Below are positions 5,249 to 7,849 of a stretch of 7,849 nucleotides of DNA, in pieces. Source of the DNA: an uncultured Synergistales bacterium (GTDB taxonomy: Bacteria; Synergistota; Synergistia; Synergistales; Aminobacteriaceae); the NCBI GenBank assembly GCA_905233335.1, contig CAJOED010000050.1:1-7849 (forward strand). The letters are read 5' to 3'. The translations under genes and the position numbers were made by a program. Every line of letters starts with the position of its first letter. The stretch's first letter is position 1. The notes beneath the pieces were generated by a model, which saw only the letters and a program-made list of their open reading frames with translations, was not told the origin of the DNA and did not search any database.

Positions 5249-6165
5249 TGAGCATACCGAGACCAAAACCGGAAAAATTCCGTCTTCGCCGTACAATGAT
5301 GTTCATGAACGCACAGAAGCCCGGACTCATCAAGGACGCATACATTTACGGAGCAGACTCAATCATGCTTGACCTTGAGGATGCTGTTGCGGAAAACCAG
5401 AAGGACAGCGCAAGATTTTCACTCTACCATGCACTGAAAGAAATAGACTACGGCGACACTGAAGTAATCGTTCGTATCAACGGCCTCGATACCCCCCACT
5501 GGAAAGAAGATATACGCGTTTGTGTTGCGGGCGGGTGCGACGGCATAAGAATCGCAAAGACAGAAAGCGCACATGATGTTCAAGTTGTCGACGAGGCAGT
5601 AACGGAAGCAGAAAAAGAATTCGGCGTTGAGGTAGGCAGGACGTTATTGATGGCGGCTCTCGAAAGTCCCAAAGGCGTACTTAATGCTGTCGAGATATGC
5701 ACGGCTTCACCGAGATTGTTCGGAGTAGCTTTGTCGGGCGGAGATTACCGCAAGTGTATGCAGGTGAAAGTCATTCCCGGCGGGATCGAGATGCTTTTTG
5801 CTCGTGGCTTCATGCTCAATGCGGCACGTGCGGCGGGCATTCAGTGTTTCGACACCGTATTCACGAACATCAACGACGACGAAGGCTTCAGGGCAGAAGT
5901 CAAGCAGAACATCGAGATGGGCTTTGACGGAAAATCGCTCGTCAATCCGCGCCAGATTCCGATAGTGCATGAGATGATTGCTCCGTCCCAGAAAGACATT
6001 GCAGAAGCCGAAAAGATAGTGCGTGCTTACCGTGAACATGCTGCAGAAGGTGTCGGAGTGTTCACGATAGAGGGCGGCAAGATGATAGACATTGCTTTTG
6101 TTCCTGGTGCAGAAAGAGTCATCAAGTTAGCAAAAGCCAGCGGAATTTATGAGGGGGATCTTTAA
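5248..6165 (+). CDS. citE: Citrate lyase beta subunit (citryl-ACP lyase)
   Basis: A 305-residue CitE of the HpcH/HpaI TIM-barrel family. It cleaves citryl-ACP into oxaloacetate and acetyl-ACP using Mg2+. Visible family features are RRTMMFMNAQKPGLIKDA (14-31), the LDLEDAVAENQKDSAR block (41-56), the RING substrate-binding stretch (76-79), the metal-ligand Glu in AALESPKG (Glu139) and the Asp in SGGDYRK (Asp166). GFDGKSLVNPRQIPIVHE (225-242) is strongly conserved in CitE proper, favouring citrate lyase over malyl-CoA or citramalyl-CoA lyase paralogues. Length is normal. The ATG at 5248 shares its A with the citD stop and uses GGAGGT at 5231-5236 inside citD, so translation is coupled. The residue before the metal Asp is Gly where CitE usually has Glu. 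citF follows after 2 bp. Confidence 0.95.
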   Translation: MSIPRPKPEKFRLRRTMMFMNAQKPGLIKDAYIYGADSIMLDLEDAVAENQKDSARFSLYHALKEIDYGDTEVIVRINGLDTPHWKEDIRVCVAGGCDGIRIAKTESAHDVQVVDEAVTEAEKEFGVEVGRTLLMAALESPKGVLNAVEICTASPRLFGVALSGGDYRKCMQVKVIPGGIEMLFARGFMLNAARAAGIQCFDTVFTNINDDEGFRAEVKQNIEMGFDGKSLVNPRQIPIVHEMIAPSQKDIAEAEKIVRAYREHAAEGVGVFTIEGGKMIDIAFVPGAERVIKLAKASGIYEGDL

Positions 6166-6167
6166 TC

Positions 6168-7739
6168 ATGAAAAACGCAGTAGGTAGAGAGATACCCGCA
6201 GAAGCATTAGCAGTAGAACTCAAGAACGGGCGCAAGTATGAACCGTATCAGGGCAAGGGCTACCGTGATGGGCAGTACATCAAGAAGGCCGGCCCCCGCA
6301 CAAAGATTTACGAGAATCCGCAGGAGAGTAAATTACTTCCGTCGATACGCGATGCAGTAATAGCTACGGGACTGAAAGACGGCATGACGGTATCATTCCA
6401 TCATCATTTCAGGGACGGTGATTATATCGTCAACATGGTAATGAAGGAGATTGTAGATCTCGGCATAAAGGACATCACGATAGCGGCATCAAGTTTAGGC
6501 TCTGCGCATGACCCGATAGCAGAATACATCGAGAAGGGAATTGTTACGGGCATTCAGACCTCCGGCATTCGCGGGAAAATGGGCGATGTCGTTTCACACG
6601 GCAAACTGAAGACTCCGGCGATATTGCGTTCACACGGCGGAAGAGTGAGAGCTGTTGAGGAAGGCGACGTACATATTGACGTGGCATTTATCGGTGCACC
6701 GACTGCTGACGAATACGGCAATGCGCGCGCTCTCGGCGGAAAGGGTGATTGCGGAGTTCTGTCGTATGCAGTACCCGATTCAGAATATGCCGACAAAGTG
6801 GTAGTAATCACAGATACTCTCGTCCCGTATCCGAATTTCCCGCCAAGCATACACGGAGTGAACGTTGATTATGTTGTGAAGGTTGACGAAATCGGCAATC
6901 CCAAGAAGATAGCATCAGCCGCCGCAAGAATGACACAGAATCCTAGAGACCTCATGATGGCAGAGAACACCGCAAAAGTCATCGCCGCATGTCCTTGGTT
7001 CAAAGAGGGCTTCTCATTCCAGACGGGAGCGGGCGGTCCTTCACTTGCGGTCAATAGATTCCTTGAGCCGTTGATGGACGAGAAAGGCATCAAAATGGCG
7101 TGGGCAATCGGAGGTATCACCGGGCCTATATGCGAATTACAGCGCAAGGGGAAAGTCGGAAAGATTATCGACGTTCAGGATTTCGACGTTGCTGCTATCG
7201 AGGACATCAGGACTAACCCGAACCACTACGAGATGACAGCCAGCGAATATGCCAACCCGGCGAACAAGGGAGCATTCGTGAACAAACTTGATTTCGTTGT
7301 GCTTGCGGCTCTTGAGGTGGATATTGACTTCAATGTGAACGTCATCACGGGGTCTGACGGAGTATTGCGCGGTGCACCGGGCGGACATCCTGACACGGCA
7401 GAAGGCGCAAAGTGCTGTGTGATCGTTACGCCTCTTACGCGCGGGAGAATGGCCACGATATGCGAGAAAGTAGTTACGGTTACGACGCCGGGCGACTGTG
7501 TTGATGTTGTTGTTACGGACTACGGGACAGCGGTCAACCCGAAGAGGCCGGACATCATTGAGGCACTCGACAAGGCAGGAATTAAGCATGTACCGATAAA
7601 GCAGCTTCAGGAGAAAGCATATTCGCTTGTCGGGAAACCTGATGACCTGCAGTGGAAAGATAAAGTTGTAGCGATACTTGAGGCGCGCGACGGGACAATT
7701 CTTGACGTTGTGCGGGAGATTAAGCCCTACGAGAATTAA
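6168..7739 (+). CDS. citF: Citrate lyase alpha subunit (citrate:acetyl-ACP transferase)
   Basis: A 523-residue CitF, the CoA-transferase-like subunit that swaps the acetyl group on CitD for citrate, making citryl-ACP and releasing acetate. The length fits the family (about 500-520). Recognisable segments include SFHHHFRDGDYIVNMV (76-91), IAASSLGSAHDP (105-116), HIDVAFIGAPTADEYGNA (169-186), a Gly-rich SFQTGAGGPSLAVNRFL (283-299), NVITGSDGVLRGAPGGHPDT (391-410) and RGRMATICEKVVTVTTPG (425-442). These cover the whole protein, with no frameshift or gap. The ATG follows the citE stop by 2 bp, with AGGGGG at 6152-6157 as ribosome binding site. It completes a catalytically full citDEF set. The ligase CitC and the prosthetic-group genes citX and citG do not follow, so activation must be encoded elsewhere. 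Confidence 0.96.
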   Translation: MKNAVGREIPAEALAVELKNGRKYEPYQGKGYRDGQYIKKAGPRTKIYENPQESKLLPSIRDAVIATGLKDGMTVSFHHHFRDGDYIVNMVMKEIVDLGIKDITIAASSLGSAHDPIAEYIEKGIVTGIQTSGIRGKMGDVVSHGKLKTPAILRSHGGRVRAVEEGDVHIDVAFIGAPTADEYGNARALGGKGDCGVLSYAVPDSEYADKVVVITDTLVPYPNFPPSIHGVNVDYVVKVDEIGNPKKIASAAARMTQNPRDLMMAENTAKVIAACPWFKEGFSFQTGAGGPSLAVNRFLEPLMDEKGIKMAWAIGGITGPICELQRKGKVGKIIDVQDFDVAAIEDIRTNPNHYEMTASEYANPANKGAFVNKLDFVVLAALEVDIDFNVNVITGSDGVLRGAPGGHPDTAEGAKCCVIVTPLTRGRMATICEKVVTVTTPGDCVDVVVTDYGTAVNPKRPDIIEALDKAGIKHVPIKQLQEKAYSLVGKPDDLQWKDKVVAILEARDGTILDVVREIKPYEN

Positions 7740-7758
7740 TCACGGGTGAAAGTTTGTG

Positions 7759-7784
7759 CTCCCTCGTTGTAACAGGCGGGGGAG
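7759..7784 (+). terminator. Hairpin after citF, weak terminator candidate
   Basis: CTCCCTCG (7759-7766) pairs with CGGGGGAG (7777-7784) over a 10-nt loop, eight pairs with one G-U. Its right arm is identical to that of the tctA terminator. It is not followed by a T-run on either strand, since the next bases are the -10 of the following gene, so termination would be weak or factor-aided. Confidence 0.45.
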
Positions 7785-7793
7785 TGCTATAAT
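7785..7793 (+). promoter_or_regulatory. Extended -10 promoter of the gene starting at 7818
   Basis: TGCTATAAT is a perfect extended -10. TTGTAA (7767-7772) could serve as a -35 with a short 15-bp spacer. It begins directly after the hairpin stem, and the TTGTAA lies in the hairpin loop. Initiation near 7800 gives a leader of about 18 nt holding the AGGAG ribosome binding site. Confidence 0.6.
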
Positions 7794-7817
7794 CTTTGCA
7801 GAATAGGAGATGTGAAT

Positions 7818-7849
7818 ATGTACGGAAATATTACTACAGGGAGCGGCCC
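7818..7849 (+). CDS. Start of an unidentified gene, truncated by the window edge
   Basis: ATG at 7818 follows AGGAG (7805-7809) at a spacing of 8 nt and a well-placed promoter, so a real gene start is likely. Only ten full codons are visible (MYGNITTGSG); they match nothing I can name. It need not belong to the citrate lyase operon because it has its own promoter. Candidates such as citC, citX or citG cannot be tested on so few residues. Confidence 0.6.
   Translation, partial: MYGNITTGSG

Noticed and set aside
5697..6039. Open frames overlapping citE on both strands
   Set aside because: They are shadows of a highly conserved gene and have no ribosome binding sites or recognisable domains.
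7137..7589. 150-codon minus-strand frame inside citF
   Set aside because: Composition is that of a shadow frame, there is no promoter or ribosome binding site, and citF covers the region completely.

Overview
This window looks like a chromosomal segment of an anaerobic, citrate-fermenting bacterium. The coding sequence has moderate GC, intergenic gaps are AT-rich, and most genes start with ATG behind a clear GGAGG-type ribosome binding site. The protein families (a tripartite tricarboxylate transporter, citrate lyase subunits, a DUF533 protein) would fit Synergistota. That placement is a low-confidence impression from protein style and not a demonstrated assignment.

Layout. Positions 1-290 hold two full copies and one diverged copy of a 102-bp tandem repeat. 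The period is 34 codons, and the minus strand stays open through the two full copies. An AT-rich spacer (about 290-418) follows, with a minus-strand promoter facing the repeats and a plus-strand promoter for a small XRE-type regulator (419-814). That gene converges on, and overlaps by 13 bp, a minus-strand DUF533/TerB-like protein (802-1554). The DUF533 gene is divergent from tctC; the shared gap has overlapping promoters and a Crp-like palindrome.

The main cargo is two adjacent metabolic units on the plus strand. The first is tctC-tctB-tctA (1676-4767), a complete tripartite tricarboxylate transporter: a secreted binding protein plus small and large membrane subunits. A terminator-like hairpin sits between tctC and tctB, and a strong intrinsic terminator follows tctA. 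The second is citD-citE-citF (4940-7739), the complete three-subunit citrate lyase (acyl carrier, lyase and acyltransferase), with its own promoter region. The obvious reading is that TctCBA imports citrate and CitDEF splits it into acetate and oxaloacetate. Citrate as the TctC substrate is inferred from the neighbourhood. The activating enzymes CitC, CitX and CitG are not in the window.

A new gene with its own extended -10 promoter begins at 7818 and runs off the right edge. Nothing here is clearly a new defence or mobile system. The least explained parts are the 102-bp repeat array and the compact divergent control region ahead of tctC.
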